A DNA stretch of 64,000 nucleotides from Bog-756 sp052326605 (lineage in GTDB: Bacteria; Actinomycetota; Acidimicrobiia; Acidimicrobiales; RAAP-2): assembly GCA_052326605.1 (NCBI GenBank), contig JBKQMB010000044.1, positions 36,182 through 100,181 of the forward strand, written 5' to 3'. Under the pieces are notes generated by a model. It saw only the letters and a program-made list of their open reading frames with translations, ran no database searches and was not told the DNA's origin. The position numbers and the translations under genes were made by a program. This document shows positions 1-8,548 of the stretch, piece after piece (within the stretch, counting starts at the first letter, position 1; every line of letters begins with the position of its first letter).

Positions 1-232
1 ACGAGTTGGCGACATGGGCCGGAACGTCGGTCAGCGGAGGGGGTGGCGTGTCACCGAGCAGCAGGCGCTCGACGCCGACGAGATGCGAGAACTGATCCTT
101 TACCGTCCACCCGGGGCAGTCGGTGGCGAGCTCCCACTGCCTGGCGCCGATTGCCCGCCCCACGTCGACCATGGACGTCCACACCTGGGCCAGGTGGCCG
201 ACCACTGGTTCGCGATTTGACGGACCGCTCAT
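1..232 (-). CDS. Maleylpyruvate isomerase N-terminal-domain protein (partial)
   Basis: The minus strand from the ATG at 232 reads through the window edge, giving about 77 residues of the N-terminus. They contain HLAQVWTSMVDVGRAI and, further on, DCPGWTVKDQFSHLVGVE. The CPGW-VKD-xxHL pattern is typical of the DinB-like MDMPI N-terminal domain of mycothiol-dependent maleylpyruvate isomerases, whose histidine helps bind metal. Mycothiol is an actinobacterial thiol, so the gene also hints at the host. The C-terminal part is outside the window, so the actual substrate cannot be given. It reads away from the neighbouring glutathione peroxidase with the same orientation and about 30 bp between them, so the two may be co-transcribed. 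Confidence 0.8.
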   Translation of the reverse strand, partial: MSGPSNREPVVGHLAQVWTSMVDVGRAIGARQWELATDCPGWTVKDQFSHLVGVERLLLGDTPPPPLTDVPAHVANS

Positions 233-264
233 TCGTCCCCTTCCACCCATCGAGCCGACCTGTC

Positions 265-753
265 TCAGGCCGGCAGGTTGGCCTCGATGGCGTCGATCAC
301 CTCGGGTGCCTCGGGGTCCACCAGCGGCCTGAACCGGCGCACGATCTCACCGGTCGGGGAGACGAGGAACTTCTCGAAGTTCCACTGGATGTCGCCGGCT
401 TCGCCGTCTGTGTCGGGGAACGACACCAGCTCGTCGTAGACCGGGTGGCGGCCCTCGCCATTGACCTCGATCTTCTCGAACAGGGGGAAGGTGACGCCAT
501 AAGTGGCGGAACAGAACGAGGCGATCTCCTCGGAGGTGCCCGGCTCCTGGCCTCCGAACTGGTCGCAGGGGAACCCCAGCACGGTGAACCCCCTGTCGCC
601 GTAGGTCTCCTGCAGGCGCTCCAGTCCTTCATACTGAGGGGTGAGGCCGCATTTGGAGGCCACGTTGACCAACAGCAGCGCCCGGCCGCGATAGTCGCCG
701 ACCGAGGCGGGTGTGCCGTCGAGGGAGTGCAGCGTGGGGTCGAAGATACTCAT
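265..753 (-). CDS. Glutathione peroxidase (Cys-type)
   Basis: A 162-residue protein starting MSIFDPTLHSL. It has the thioredoxin-fold peroxidase signatures in order: NVASKCGLTPQY with the peroxidatic Cys near residue 35, GFPCDQFGGQEPG with the conserved Gln, and WNFEKFLV with the conserved Trp/Asn. Length and motifs fit the non-selenium glutathione peroxidase family, which reduces hydroperoxides, often with thioredoxin rather than glutathione in bacteria. The frame extends upstream to 801, but MSIFDP matches the family's normal N-terminus, so 753 is chosen. It probably acts in the cytoplasm in oxidative stress defence. It is divergent from the GGDEF-EAL gene that starts at 975. Confidence 0.93.
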   Translation of the reverse strand: MSIFDPTLHSLDGTPASVGDYRGRALLLVNVASKCGLTPQYEGLERLQETYGDRGFTVLGFPCDQFGGQEPGTSEEIASFCSATYGVTFPLFEKIEVNGEGRHPVYDELVSFPDTDGEAGDIQWNFEKFLVSPTGEIVRRFRPLVDPEAPEVIDAIEANLPA

Positions 754-974
754 GGCGTGCAGTGTAGGTGGCCCGGACGGAGGCCCACCTGACCGGGGCA
801 CGGTACGTCGGGCTCGGCCGGAGCCGGCCAGGTCGACCGGATCCCGGGGGCCACTCCCACCGTTCCGGCCCGGGGGCCCGATCGCCCCGCGCGGTAAAGA
901 ATCGGTGTCCGCCGGTCGAAGAGAGAAGTGACCATACTGTCGATTGCGGGTCGGCCCGGGTGCCGAGGGGTTGG

Positions 975-3900
975 ATGACTAGCCACGTCGAGGTTGAACA
1001 GCCGAACCAGACCGAGCAGACCGGAGGGCCCCGGGACGTCTCCGGAGGGGTCGTCCACGTCCTGATCAACCTGGTCCGCACGGGGGCGGGCGACGCCGGG
1101 GTGGCCCAAGCACTCGCTCTCGCCGGGGAGCAGCGTTCCTTCTCCGCCCTCGGGGACCTGGCCTGCTGGAGCTCGCTCGCCGAGACCGTGGCGCTGTTCA
1201 ACGCGGTGGCGCTGGTGACCGGCAACGATGCCATCGGGCTCCACGTGGGCCAGGAACTCCTGCACGCCCCCGACGGGACCGACTTCGTCGATCGCCTGCG
1301 GGCCCTTGGCTCACCGGAGGCCGCCCTCAAACAGGTGACGCCACTACTGGACCACTTCGAGACGACCTCGGAGGCGGTGGCCCTGGAGGTTGCCGCCGAT
1401 CACGCGCTGATCCAGGTGTCTCCCCTGCACTCGGACAGCCGGCACGCCCACCTGTGCGAGATGACCAGGGGACTGCTCTCCGAGATCCCCGGGCTCTACG
1501 GATTGGAACCGGCGCTGATCACCGAGCACGAATGCAGTGCCAGGGGTGGCCGGTACTGCCTGTACGCCCTGAGTTGGGACGACGGAGGGACCGGACCCGG
1601 CCCGGATGCCGGGGCGGAGTCTCCGCTTGATGACCGGGACGAGACCCACGAGGACGACGCTGCCGGCCGGGGGCCGGGGGACCGCCCGACGTGGGCACCC
1701 GTGGACGTCGTCGAGCGCCTCGAGGCGGAAGCCGTCGCCGAGCGGACGGCGGCCGAGCACACCGTCGCCCGGCTGAACTCCGAGGTCGACCAGATGGGCA
1801 CCCTGTTGGAAGGGGCGTTCTCCACGAACCTCGAACTGCTCGACGACGACGCCGACTCACTGCTCTCCCAGATCGCCGCCCGGGCCGACGCGGTGGTTGC
1901 CGCCCCCAACTACCTGCTGATGATCAGGGTCGGTCCCGGCGCACCCATCCAACTCCACCACCGTGGGCTCGAACCCGACGAGGCCCAGTTGCTCGCGGCA
2001 GAGCTGTGGAGGGAGCACCCCGACGATGCCGGCGGGAGGCGTCTCATCGTCGACATCGCCTCACCAGGGCGCCGGTACGGCCGACTGGCCGAGTTCCTCC
2101 CGCCAGGCGCCACCCGCTCCCCGTCAGAGGAGCGGGTGCTGCACCTCTATGCCAAGTACGCCGCCAATGCACTGGACATCTTCGGTGAGGTCACCAACGC
2201 CAGGCGCAGCGATGCCACGGCACGGACGCTGCTTTCGTTCTCCGAGGCCCTTTCCCAGGTGACACACCTGGCCGAGTCGGTGCAGCTGTTGGCGGACACC
2301 GTGCCGTCGGTGACGGGCTGCGACCAGTGCACCGTCTACCTGTGGGACGGCGAGTACGGGCAGATGGTCCCGCGGGCCCGTACCGCGGGCCTGGAGGATC
2401 CCCATGCCCACCTGGGCCCCGTCGTTCCCGTCACCGGATCCGGGCGACCCGCCACCAGGCGGTCGACCACGCCGGGAGGGCATGAAGAACGCCCTGTCGG
2501 CGCAGTACACGAGCCGCCCGAGTCCGGGGTCGTCACCATCCGCATCGACACCCTCGAAATCGAGCGGTTGTTCGTTCACCATGAGGTCATCGTCCTCGAC
2601 GCGTCGACCGAAGATCCCTCCCTGAGGGAGCTGCTCCATCGCTCCCGCACCACCTCATCGGTGGTGGCCCCGCTCTTCGCCGCCGGCGAGTTCCTCGGAG
2701 TGATCGCTGCCAACTTCGGTTCGGTCGGCTCGACTGGGTCCGTCCACGACCCTGACCTCCACGAGCGGCTGGGCGGCCTGGCCGACCTGGCTGCCACTGC
2801 CCTCCAGAACCTCGAGCTGCTCGAGCGGGTCTCCCACATGGCGTGGCACGATGCCCTGACCGGACTGCCCAATCGCCGCCTGTTCGAGGATCGGGTCGAG
2901 CAGGAACTGGTCCGGTCCCGACGGGTCGGCGAGCCGGTCTGCATGTTCTTCGTCGACCTCGACCACTTCAAGGAGGTGAACGACACGCTGGGCCACGGGG
3001 CCGGGGACGACCTGATCCGACAGGTGGGCGAGCGCCTGGTGGACACCGTGCGCAGCCAAGACACGGTGGCGCGGGTGGGGGGTGACGAGTTCGCCATCCT
3101 CCTGCCCGGACTGGCAGACCAGCTGGCCATCGACCAGCTCGCCCAGCGCACCCTCGATGCGATCGGCGCCCCGTTCATCGTGTTCGACGAGCAGGTCGAG
3201 AACACTGCGTCCATCGGCATCGCCATCGCCCCCGAGCACGGCGACTGCTACGACGACCTCCTCAATCGGGCCGACGCGGCCATGTACCGCGCCAAGGCCC
3301 TGGGCCGGAACACCTTCCAGATGTACATGGCCGAACCCTGGCCGGCCGCGACCGACCGGACGGCGTTCGACGACCGCACGCTGCTTGCCGAGCTGTCCCG
3401 TGCGCTCGAGCGCGACGAGTTCTTCATCCTCTACCAGCCCTACATCGACCTCCACTCCGCCCAGGTGGTCGGAGTCGAGGCCCTCGTCCGATGGAACCAC
3501 CCGACCATCGGGGTGCTGGAGCCGTCCTCGTTCATCTCTCTGGCCGAAAAGAGCGACATCATCGTCGCCCTGGACAGATGGGTGCTCGACCAGACCTGCC
3601 GACAAGCCCGGGCCTGGCTCGACCGCGGGCTGGATCCGCTGCGGCTCTCGGTGAACCTCGCCTCCCGCGACCTCTCGCATCCGGACTTCTTCGACTGCGT
3701 CGAGCGCACCCTCGAGATGACACGCATCGATCCCGCGTCACTCGAGCTCGAGATCACCGAGCGGGTGGTCCTCGACAAGTCGGGACCGGCCAAGGCGAAC
3801 ATCGAGCGGCTGCGGCAGCTCGGGGTGAAGTTCACCATCGACGATTTCGGAAGCGGGAACTCCTCGCTAAGCCGTATCGGCACCTTTCCGGTCAACACAC

Positions 3901-4193
3901 TCAAGATCGACCGGACTTTCGTGCAGGTACTCGGCCCCGACGACGAGAACAACGCGTTGGTGGCCGCGATCATCTCGATGGCCGACCGGCTTGGACTGGC
4001 CTGTGTGGCCGTGGGCGTCGAAACCTCGCTCCAGAACCAGGTCCTCCTCCAGCGCGGCTGCACCACCGCCCAGGGGTACTTCTTCAGCCCGCCGCTCCCA
4101 CCCGAGGACATCGAACAGGTGATGGCCACCATCGCCTCGACCGATGGACCGACGGACCGACCCCCGGCGTCCGACGACCACCGGCCGGCATGA
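975..4193 (+). CDS. GAF-GGDEF-EAL c-di-GMP signalling protein
   Basis: About 1072 residues. The N-terminal ~200 residues end in ECSARGGRYCLYAL, a Cys-x7-Cys pattern reminiscent of V4R/heme-NO-binding-like sensor domains. A coiled coil lies near 240-280, a GAF domain near 420-610, GGDEF near 625-790 and EAL near 805-1055. The active-site motif RVGGDEF is intact, and an RSQD inhibitory I-site sits five residues upstream of GGDEF, so product-inhibited diguanylate cyclase activity is plausible. The EAL half keeps EALVRW, IDDFGSGNSS and LKIDRTF, so phosphodiesterase activity is also possible. No membrane segment is seen. The frame is open to 768; the ATG at 975, behind GAGGGG, is preferred. Confidence 0.9.
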   Translation: MTSHVEVEQPNQTEQTGGPRDVSGGVVHVLINLVRTGAGDAGVAQALALAGEQRSFSALGDLACWSSLAETVALFNAVALVTGNDAIGLHVGQELLHAPDGTDFVDRLRALGSPEAALKQVTPLLDHFETTSEAVALEVAADHALIQVSPLHSDSRHAHLCEMTRGLLSEIPGLYGLEPALITEHECSARGGRYCLYALSWDDGGTGPGPDAGAESPLDDRDETHEDDAAGRGPGDRPTWAPVDVVERLEAEAVAERTAAEHTVARLNSEVDQMGTLLEGAFSTNLELLDDDADSLLSQIAARADAVVAAPNYLLMIRVGPGAPIQLHHRGLEPDEAQLLAAELWREHPDDAGGRRLIVDIASPGRRYGRLAEFLPPGATRSPSEERVLHLYAKYAANALDIFGEVTNARRSDATARTLLSFSEALSQVTHLAESVQLLADTVPSVTGCDQCTVYLWDGEYGQMVPRARTAGLEDPHAHLGPVVPVTGSGRPATRRSTTPGGHEERPVGAVHEPPESGVVTIRIDTLEIERLFVHHEVIVLDASTEDPSLRELLHRSRTTSSVVAPLFAAGEFLGVIAANFGSVGSTGSVHDPDLHERLGGLADLAATALQNLELLERVSHMAWHDALTGLPNRRLFEDRVEQELVRSRRVGEPVCMFFVDLDHFKEVNDTLGHGAGDDLIRQVGERLVDTVRSQDTVARVGGDEFAILLPGLADQLAIDQLAQRTLDAIGAPFIVFDEQVENTASIGIAIAPEHGDCYDDLLNRADAAMYRAKALGRNTFQMYMAEPWPAATDRTAFDDRTLLAELSRALERDEFFILYQPYIDLHSAQVVGVEALVRWNHPTIGVLEPSSFISLAEKSDIIVALDRWVLDQTCRQARAWLDRGLDPLRLSVNLASRDLSHPDFFDCVERTLEMTRIDPASLELEITERVVLDKSGPAKANIERLRQLGVKFTIDDFGSGNSSLSRIGTFPVNTLKIDRTFVQVLGPDDENNALVAAIISMADRLGLACVAVGVETSLQNQVLLQRGCTTAQGYFFSPPLPPEDIEQVMATIASTDGPTDRPPASDDHRPA

Positions 4194-4217
4194 CGCCGGC
4201 GGGCGCCTCCGGGGAAG

Positions 4218-4251
4218 CGCTCCACTGCCGACTGCAGCTGGCAGTGGAGCG
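4218..4251 (+). terminator. Strong 12-bp hairpin after the GGDEF-EAL gene
   Basis: A perfect 12-bp inverted repeat (cgctccactgcc / ggcagtggagcg) with a 10-nt loop begins 24 bp after the stop codon. No T-run follows, which is common for high-GC actinobacterial terminators. It probably ends transcription of the cyclase gene before the small DUF5679 gene. Confidence 0.6.
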
Positions 4252-4337
4252 TCCCATCCCCCCGTTCGTCAGCCCAGACCGGTACCTTCGAGCCATCCGA
4301 TCAACGGATGGAACCGTTCGAAGCACGAGGAGGAACC

Positions 4338-4490
4338 ATGGCGTCGTACGAGGGATACTGCGTGAAGTGTCGTGAGAAACGGCAGTTCGAAGGCGAAGAG
4401 GTCGAGATGGCCAACGGCCGGCGGTCCGCCAAGGGCAAGTGCCCGACGTGCGGCACCGGGATGAACAGGATCCTCGGCAAGAAGGCCTGA
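4338..4490 (+). CDS. DUF5679 small zinc-ribbon protein
   Basis: A 50-residue protein, MASYEGYCVKCREKRQFEG onward. CVKC near residue 8 and CPTCGTGMNRILG near the C-terminus form a zinc-ribbon pair. The length and the ending match the DUF5679 family of unknown function. A good ribosome binding site (gaggagg) lies just before the ATG. It is monocistronic and convergent with the Ppx/GppA gene, 16 bp away. Function is not known. Confidence 0.85.
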   Translation: MASYEGYCVKCREKRQFEGEEVEMANGRRSAKGKCPTCGTGMNRILGKKA

Positions 4491-4506
4491 ACACCCAGGG
4501 ACAGGG

Positions 4507-5499
4507 CTACGACCCCGTCCCGCCCCGGGCTCCGGGGCGGCGATCCGCCGGTAGGGACAGACCGTCGATGACGGCGCCCTCCCTGAGCCCCCATTCGCTG
4601 ACCACCAGGCCCTGCAGGCCCAGGTGCTCCACCAGTGTGGAGAGCACCACTGCGCCGATGGGAAGCAGCGGTGCCCGGCGGGCCTGGATGCCGGGCAGGG
4701 CCAGGCGGCCTCCGAGATCGAGGGCGGCCAGCCGCTCGGCCAGTTCGTCGAGCTGCCCTGCAGGCAGCTCGACCTGGTTGACCTGGAGCGATGACGCGGA
4801 AGCGGGTGGTGGTCGGTGCAGGCCCATGGCCAACCGGGCCAGGGCGCGTACGGTCCCCCCGCTGGCGATCACCCGCCCGGTTGCCGAAGGATGGCGGCGG
4901 AGCATCTCGAGGATGGGCTCGGCCCGGGACGTCGTCGCCTCCCTGATGGCCAGGCGGTCATCGGGGGTCAGCACTTCGCCGGTCTCCATCTCCCCTTGGA
5001 TCCGGGCCGTCCCGAGGGCGACGCTGGCGACCGCACACACCTGGTCGACGGTCCCGATGCCCGCCTCGAGGCTCCCGCCTCCGAGGTCGAGCCCCAGCAC
5101 CGGGTCGTGGCCCACCCACACCCCGGCGCGCTGCCCCAAGAAGCACAGGCGCGCCTCCTCCTCGCCACTCAGCAACGTGACCTGGTGACCCAGTACCCGC
5201 TCGAGCCGGTCGAGCAGCCCACCTCCGTTGCCGGCGTCCCTCAGTGCGGCCGTGGCCATCGCCACCACCACGTCGGCTCCGGCGTCGTCGGCCGCCACCC
5301 GTAACCTGCGGACCGTCCGTACCGCTGCCGCCGCCCGGTCGGCGGGGACGTCCCCCGTCCGCGCCACCTCGGTGCCCAGGTGGAGGAACGAACGCCTGCG
5401 CAGCACCGGATCCAGCCGACCGTCGCGGGACGCGTCCACCACCATCAGGTGGAACGAATTGCTGCCCAGGTCGAACACGGCTACTCGCACGGTGGGCAT
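4507..5499 (-). CDS. Ppx/GppA family exopolyphosphatase / pppGpp phosphatase
   Basis: 330 residues from MPTVRVAVFDLGSNSFHL. The N-terminal phosphate-binding loop (DLGSNSFHL) and the second loop LDLGGGSLEAG are the ASKHA-fold signatures of the Ppx/GppA family; SGEEEARL and ASGGTVRALA are also conserved. The length of ~330 fits the short actinobacterial form without the C-terminal HD domain. It would hydrolyse polyphosphate or pppGpp in the cytoplasm; sequence alone does not separate the two. The frame stays open upstream to 5682, through the truncated tRNA-Pro repeat, but that extension is low-complexity, so 5499 is used. It is the last chromosomal gene before the tRNA-Pro island. Confidence 0.88.
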   Translation of the reverse strand: MPTVRVAVFDLGSNSFHLMVVDASRDGRLDPVLRRRSFLHLGTEVARTGDVPADRAAAAVRTVRRLRVAADDAGADVVVAMATAALRDAGNGGGLLDRLERVLGHQVTLLSGEEEARLCFLGQRAGVWVGHDPVLGLDLGGGSLEAGIGTVDQVCAVASVALGTARIQGEMETGEVLTPDDRLAIREATTSRAEPILEMLRRHPSATGRVIASGGTVRALARLAMGLHRPPPASASSLQVNQVELPAGQLDELAERLAALDLGGRLALPGIQARRAPLLPIGAVVLSTLVEHLGLQGLVVSEWGLREGAVIDGLSLPADRRPGARGGTGS

Positions 5500-5591
5500 C
5501 GGCGTGACGCTATCCCGTACGGCGGGGTCGGGGGAACGCCGCCTGTCCGGTGGCCTACGCTGTGATCCGGCGGCGCGGGATGGCGTCGCAA

Positions 5592-5630
5592 CGGGAAGTA
5601 GCGCAGCTTGGCAGCGCGCCTGCTTTGGGA
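5592..5630. repeat. Left attachment repeat: truncated tRNA-Pro 5' half
   Basis: 39 bp identical to the first 39 bases of the tRNA-Pro gene at 15551. Identity stops in the anticodon loop; the following bases (ctagccag) do not continue the tRNA. It cannot make a tRNA and marks the left edge of island 1. Confidence 0.9.
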
Positions 5631-5654
5631 CTAGCCAGACGTGAGCGCTGTGCT

Positions 5655-5674
5655 GACCTGCGGCTGTGCAGGTC
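5655..5674 (-). terminator. Hairpin downstream of the zinc-repeat gene
   Basis: A perfect 7-bp stem, gacctgc/gcaggtc, with a 6-nt loop lies between the left attachment repeat and the end of the gene that stops at 5780. It may end leftward transcription at the island edge. There is no T-run, so this is tentative. Confidence 0.35.
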
Positions 5675-5779
5675 GGATGCAAGCGATCCTCGTGGTGTTA
5701 TCCGCTCAACTTTCACCGCTGTCGCCCTGAACATTCCCCCACGATCCCCCTTGCGCCTCGCAAACGGTCAGGGTGGGGG

Positions 5780-7432
5780 TCAGGTGCGGGCGTCCTCAGC
5801 CGCAGCGAAGTCTGCCTCGACGCTCTCGTTGTCCTCGACCAGATCCATCAACTCGCGGAGCGTCGTCACCGGCAGGGCGTCCCGGGGCCAAGACTCCGTG
5901 TAGCCGTCGAACTTTCCGCCATCGGTGCTCCCATCCGGTTGGATTCCCCGGTCATGGAGCGCCTTGAGGATGGATGTCTCCCAGGCCTTCGCCAGGTTGC
6001 CATCCATCGGACCTCTCAGGTCCAGTAGGTTCCACCCGCCCTTCTCGTGCTGGGACAGTCGCGACTTCGGATCGTTTGTTATGCCAATCTGAGTTAGCCC
6101 CCAAGAGGGATGATCCAACAGATAGAGCCAGCCCCTCGCCGACGAATCAAAGCCATGCTTGGCACAACGTGGGCAGCCGTTTCCCGCTAAGCGATTGTTA
6201 CCGGGGGCTTGCCACTCGTGATCCGGTCCTTCCGGGCACTTCCACCAGAGTCTCGTGTGGGTTCCCGCGACCACATCGGCGGGAGTCAGGTCGCCGTTCT
6301 TCGTCGGGTGGAACTGGGCGGCAAGCTCCGGGAAGTTGGCCAGGCTGTTGGTCACCGACACCTGGAATCCTGCGCAGAAGGGGCAGCCGCTTCTGTAAAC
6401 ACGCCTGTTCCCGGTGGTTTGCCACTCGTGGTCCGGTCCCTTCGGGCACTTCCACCAGAGCTTCTTCACGGTTCCCGCCACCACATCACTGGGGTTCAGG
6501 TCGCCGTTCTTCGTCGGGTGGAACTGGGCGGCAAGCTCCGGGAAGTTCGCCAGAGTGTTGGTCACCGACACCTGATAGCCAGCGCAGTAGGGGCAGCCGC
6601 GTCTACGGCCTACTCGGCCATTGCCGGTGGCTACCCACTCGTGGTCCGGTCCTTCCGGGCACTTCCACCAGAGCCTCGTGTGGGTTCCGGCCGTTACATG
6701 TGCGGGTGTCAGGTCGCCGTTCTTCGTCGGGTGGAACTGGGCGGCAAGCTCCGGGAAGTTCGCCAGACTGTTGGTCACCGACACCTGATAGCCAGCGCAG
6801 TAGGGGCAGCCCCATCCACTCATACGGCCGCTCCCAGGCGCCTCCCACTCGTGGTCCGGACCCTGCGGGCACTTCCACCAGAGCCTCCTGTTTGTTCCCG
6901 CCACCACATCGGCGGGGGTCAGGTCGCCGTTCTTCGTCGGGTGAAACTGTGCCGCTAGCTCCGGGAAGTTCGCCAGGCTGTTGGTCACCGACACCTGGAA
7001 TCCTGCGCAGAAGGGGCAGCCGCTTCCACTAACACGGTTGCCTCCGGTGGCCTCCCACTCGTGGTCCGGTCCCTCGGGGCACTTCCACCAGAGCCTCCTG
7101 TTTGTTCCCGCCACCACATCGGCGGGGGTCAGGTCGCCGTTCTTCGTCGGGTGAAACTGTGCCGCTAGCTCTGGGTAGTTGGCCAGGCTGTTGGTCACCG
7201 ACACCTGTCTGCCCGCGCAAGCGGGGCAGCCGCTTCCATTAATGCGGTTGTTCCCGGGGGCTTGCCACTCGTGATCCGGTCCTTTCGGGCACTTCCACCA
7301 GAGTCTCGTGTGTGTTCCCGCGACCACATCGGCGGGGGTCAGGTCGCCGTTCTTCGTCGGGTGCCACTGAGCCGCCAAGTCAGGGTGGGTGACCGCAAGG
7401 TTGTGAGTCTCAGACGCCCTGGCACCGCCCAT
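5780..7432 (-). CDS. DUF4379-type zinc-repeat protein with C-terminal GIY-YIG-like domain
   Basis: 550 residues. The first ~420 are six tandem modules of about 70-72 residues, each with PELAAQFHPTKNGDL, LWWKCP.GPDHEW and a closing GCP.CAG pair. WWKCP plus CPxC gives four cysteines per module, as in the treble-clef/zinc-ribbon DUF4379 family, often found near or fused to restriction-like nucleases. The tail (residues ~425-520) has GWLYLLDHPSWGLTQIGIT followed by DPKSRLSQHE, resembling the GIY and YIG strands and first helix of a GIY-YIG nuclease. The catalytic glutamate may be in KAWETSI. It is the last gene of island 1's leftward set. A DNA-binding endonuclease is inferred. Confidence 0.72.
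   Translation of the reverse strand: MGGARASETHNLAVTHPDLAAQWHPTKNGDLTPADVVAGTHTRLWWKCPKGPDHEWQAPGNNRINGSGCPACAGRQVSVTNSLANYPELAAQFHPTKNGDLTPADVVAGTNRRLWWKCPEGPDHEWEATGGNRVSGSGCPFCAGFQVSVTNSLANFPELAAQFHPTKNGDLTPADVVAGTNRRLWWKCPQGPDHEWEAPGSGRMSGWGCPYCAGYQVSVTNSLANFPELAAQFHPTKNGDLTPAHVTAGTHTRLWWKCPEGPDHEWVATGNGRVGRRRGCPYCAGYQVSVTNTLANFPELAAQFHPTKNGDLNPSDVVAGTVKKLWWKCPKGPDHEWQTTGNRRVYRSGCPFCAGFQVSVTNSLANFPELAAQFHPTKNGDLTPADVVAGTHTRLWWKCPEGPDHEWQAPGNNRLAGNGCPRCAKHGFDSSARGWLYLLDHPSWGLTQIGITNDPKSRLSQHEKGGWNLLDLRGPMDGNLAKAWETSILKALHDRGIQPDGSTDGGKFDGYTESWPRDALPVTTLRELMDLVEDNESVEADFAAAEDART
6200..7400 (-). repeat. Six coding tandem repeats of ~210-216 bp
   Basis: Near-identical nucleotide blocks recur in the zinc-repeat gene. 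For example, ggtcgccgttcttcgtcggg occurs near 6290, 6500, 6712, 6925, 7134 and 7341. The spacing is about 207-216 bp and stays in frame. High nucleotide identity between copies suggests recent amplification or gene conversion, so copy number may vary between strains. Confidence 0.9.
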
Positions 7433-7484
7433 GAAGTGATGTTACCGAGGGGAGCAGTCGCGATTCCTCACCCCAATCCCAGGT

Positions 7485-7856
7485 TTACGGAATGCGTAGC
7501 GAGAGATGGAGCGCCAGGGCTTCGTCCACCTGATCCATGACCGCCGTTGGAAGAGTGTTGATCAAGTTCCCAAGGCGTTCCTTGGCCACTGTCAGAAGTT
7601 GGCCGCAGTAGATAGTCCCACCTTGCTGGTCTAGAAGGTCAGGAGGAAGAGACACATTCTGCGGGTACTGCCTCCGAGGGATGGTGTGAGTGATCGCCAC
7701 GACCGTCACCACCGATCCAAACTCATTGCCTACATCGTTAGACACGACCAGAGCCGGACGCTCGCCTGCCTGTTCGGAGCCTCGCGTGGGCGAGAAGTCC
7801 ACCGAATACACTTCGCCGCGACGAGGAGGAATGGGCACCGACGCAGGGTACCGCAC
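7485..7856 (-). CDS. MazF/PemK-family toxin (putative endoribonuclease)
   Basis: 123 residues. It has the MazF/PemK order of motifs: PRRGEVYSVDFSPTRGSEQ near the N-terminus, RPALVVSNDVGN, VVTVVAITH and a C-terminal GNLINTLPTAVMDQVDEAL. MazF toxins are sequence-specific ribonucleases that stop translation. The GTG at 7856 is the first start; a GTG 18 nt further in (reading MPIPPRRGEV) is an alternative. It follows a 90-residue gene with 7 bp between them, and that gene overlaps a DUF3467 gene, making a probable three-gene operon. No classical MazE-like antitoxin is seen, so the upstream orphan is the positional candidate. Confidence 0.82.
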   Translation of the reverse strand: MRYPASVPIPPRRGEVYSVDFSPTRGSEQAGERPALVVSNDVGNEFGSVVTVVAITHTIPRRQYPQNVSLPPDLLDQQGGTIYCGQLLTVAKERLGNLINTLPTAVMDQVDEALALHLSLRIP

Positions 7857-7863
7857 CCCTATT

Positions 7864-8136
7864 TCAGTAGGGGTTGTCCATCGACTGGATTGCGGCCGGG
7901 GCGGCGAACTCGGCGATGGCGAGTGATGCCGCTGCCTGCTCCTCGTAACCTTGACGCAGGAGAATGACCTTCCACATTGGCATCCCGGGAGGGGCCTTGC
8001 GCACTGGCACGGTCATAGTCGTCCCTGCGAAGCTCGCCCGAAGATAGGCGCTGGTCACTCGCGCAGAAGTTGCCTCGTTGATCCCGGAAGGGGAATAACC
8101 GTCGGGATTCGTCGCCACTAGTTCGGTGACTGTCAT
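7864..8136 (-). CDS. Unrecognised 90-aa protein upstream of MazF (candidate antitoxin by position)
   Basis: 90 residues, starting MTVTELVATNPDGYS. I recognise no family. The middle (TTMTVPVRKAPPGMPMWKV) is basic and beta-like, and the C-terminus is alanine-rich and helical. Its ATG overlaps the stop of the DUF3467 gene (ATGA at 8133-8136), so translation is probably coupled. It ends 7 bp before the MazF start. Antitoxins are normally encoded just upstream of MazF, which makes this the positional candidate. It lacks an obvious DNA-binding motif such as the AbrB or RHH patterns of known MazE proteins. Confidence 0.6.
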   Translation of the reverse strand: MTVTELVATNPDGYSPSGINEATSARVTSAYLRASFAGTTMTVPVRKAPPGMPMWKVILLRQGYEEQAAASLAIAEFAAPAAIQSMDNPY

Positions 8137-8453
8137 TGTGGCTCCTTTCCGGCATTCGGCCCAGGTCGCTCATTAGCCGCCATGGCTTTCATGGCATCTT
8201 CTCGCAGGCTGACATTCGTTGCCAACGCCCTCAACATGTCATCGACGACTGTAGGCGGAACCTTGATGCGCGCCACCACTCGGGCAGGAACATTGACCAC
8301 CGATTCGCCAACCTGAGACTGCGGCAGTCCAGTGACCATGAAATCCAGCGTGAACTCGTGCAGGGTGTGCCAAACGCCTATGAAGTTGGCGTAGATGTTC
8401 GGCAGGTCGTCCGGCACTTCGATTTGGAAGTTCGTGGTCGGTTCCTCAGGCAT
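8133..8453 (-). CDS. DUF3467-family protein
   Basis: 106 residues from MPEEPTTNFQIEVPDDLP. The pattern P.DLP.IYANF.GVWHTLHEFTLDF, then ARVVARIKVPP and a helix rich in L and A, is that of the DUF3467 family, small proteins of unknown function common in actinobacteria and often encoded in mobile DNA. The longer open frame to 8819 runs under the serine recombinase and has no family match, so MPEEP is taken as the start. It is the first gene of a tight operon with the 90-aa orphan and MazF (4-nt overlap). Confidence 0.72.
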   Translation of the reverse strand: MPEEPTTNFQIEVPDDLPNIYANFIGVWHTLHEFTLDFMVTGLPQSQVGESVVNVPARVVARIKVPPTVVDDMLRALATNVSLREDAMKAMAANERPGPNAGKEPQ

Positions 8454-8548
8454 GACTGAACCATCGTTACACAGGTCAGCCTCACCAGGCTTGTCAGCGA
8501 GGGCCACATCCCCCAGCCTGAACGGTTGCGGCCACGCCAGCCGGGCTG

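Noticed and set aside
43..792. Long rightward open frame over the isomerase and peroxidase genes
   Set aside because: It is opposite two well-supported genes and has no recognisable motif; high-GC DNA commonly gives such shadows.
5500..5682. Upstream extension of the Ppx/GppA frame
   Set aside because: It runs through the truncated tRNA repeat and is not part of the family.
6200..7400. Possible CRISPR array
   Set aside because: The ~210-bp repeats are too long, lie in frame inside one coding sequence and have no short unique spacers.
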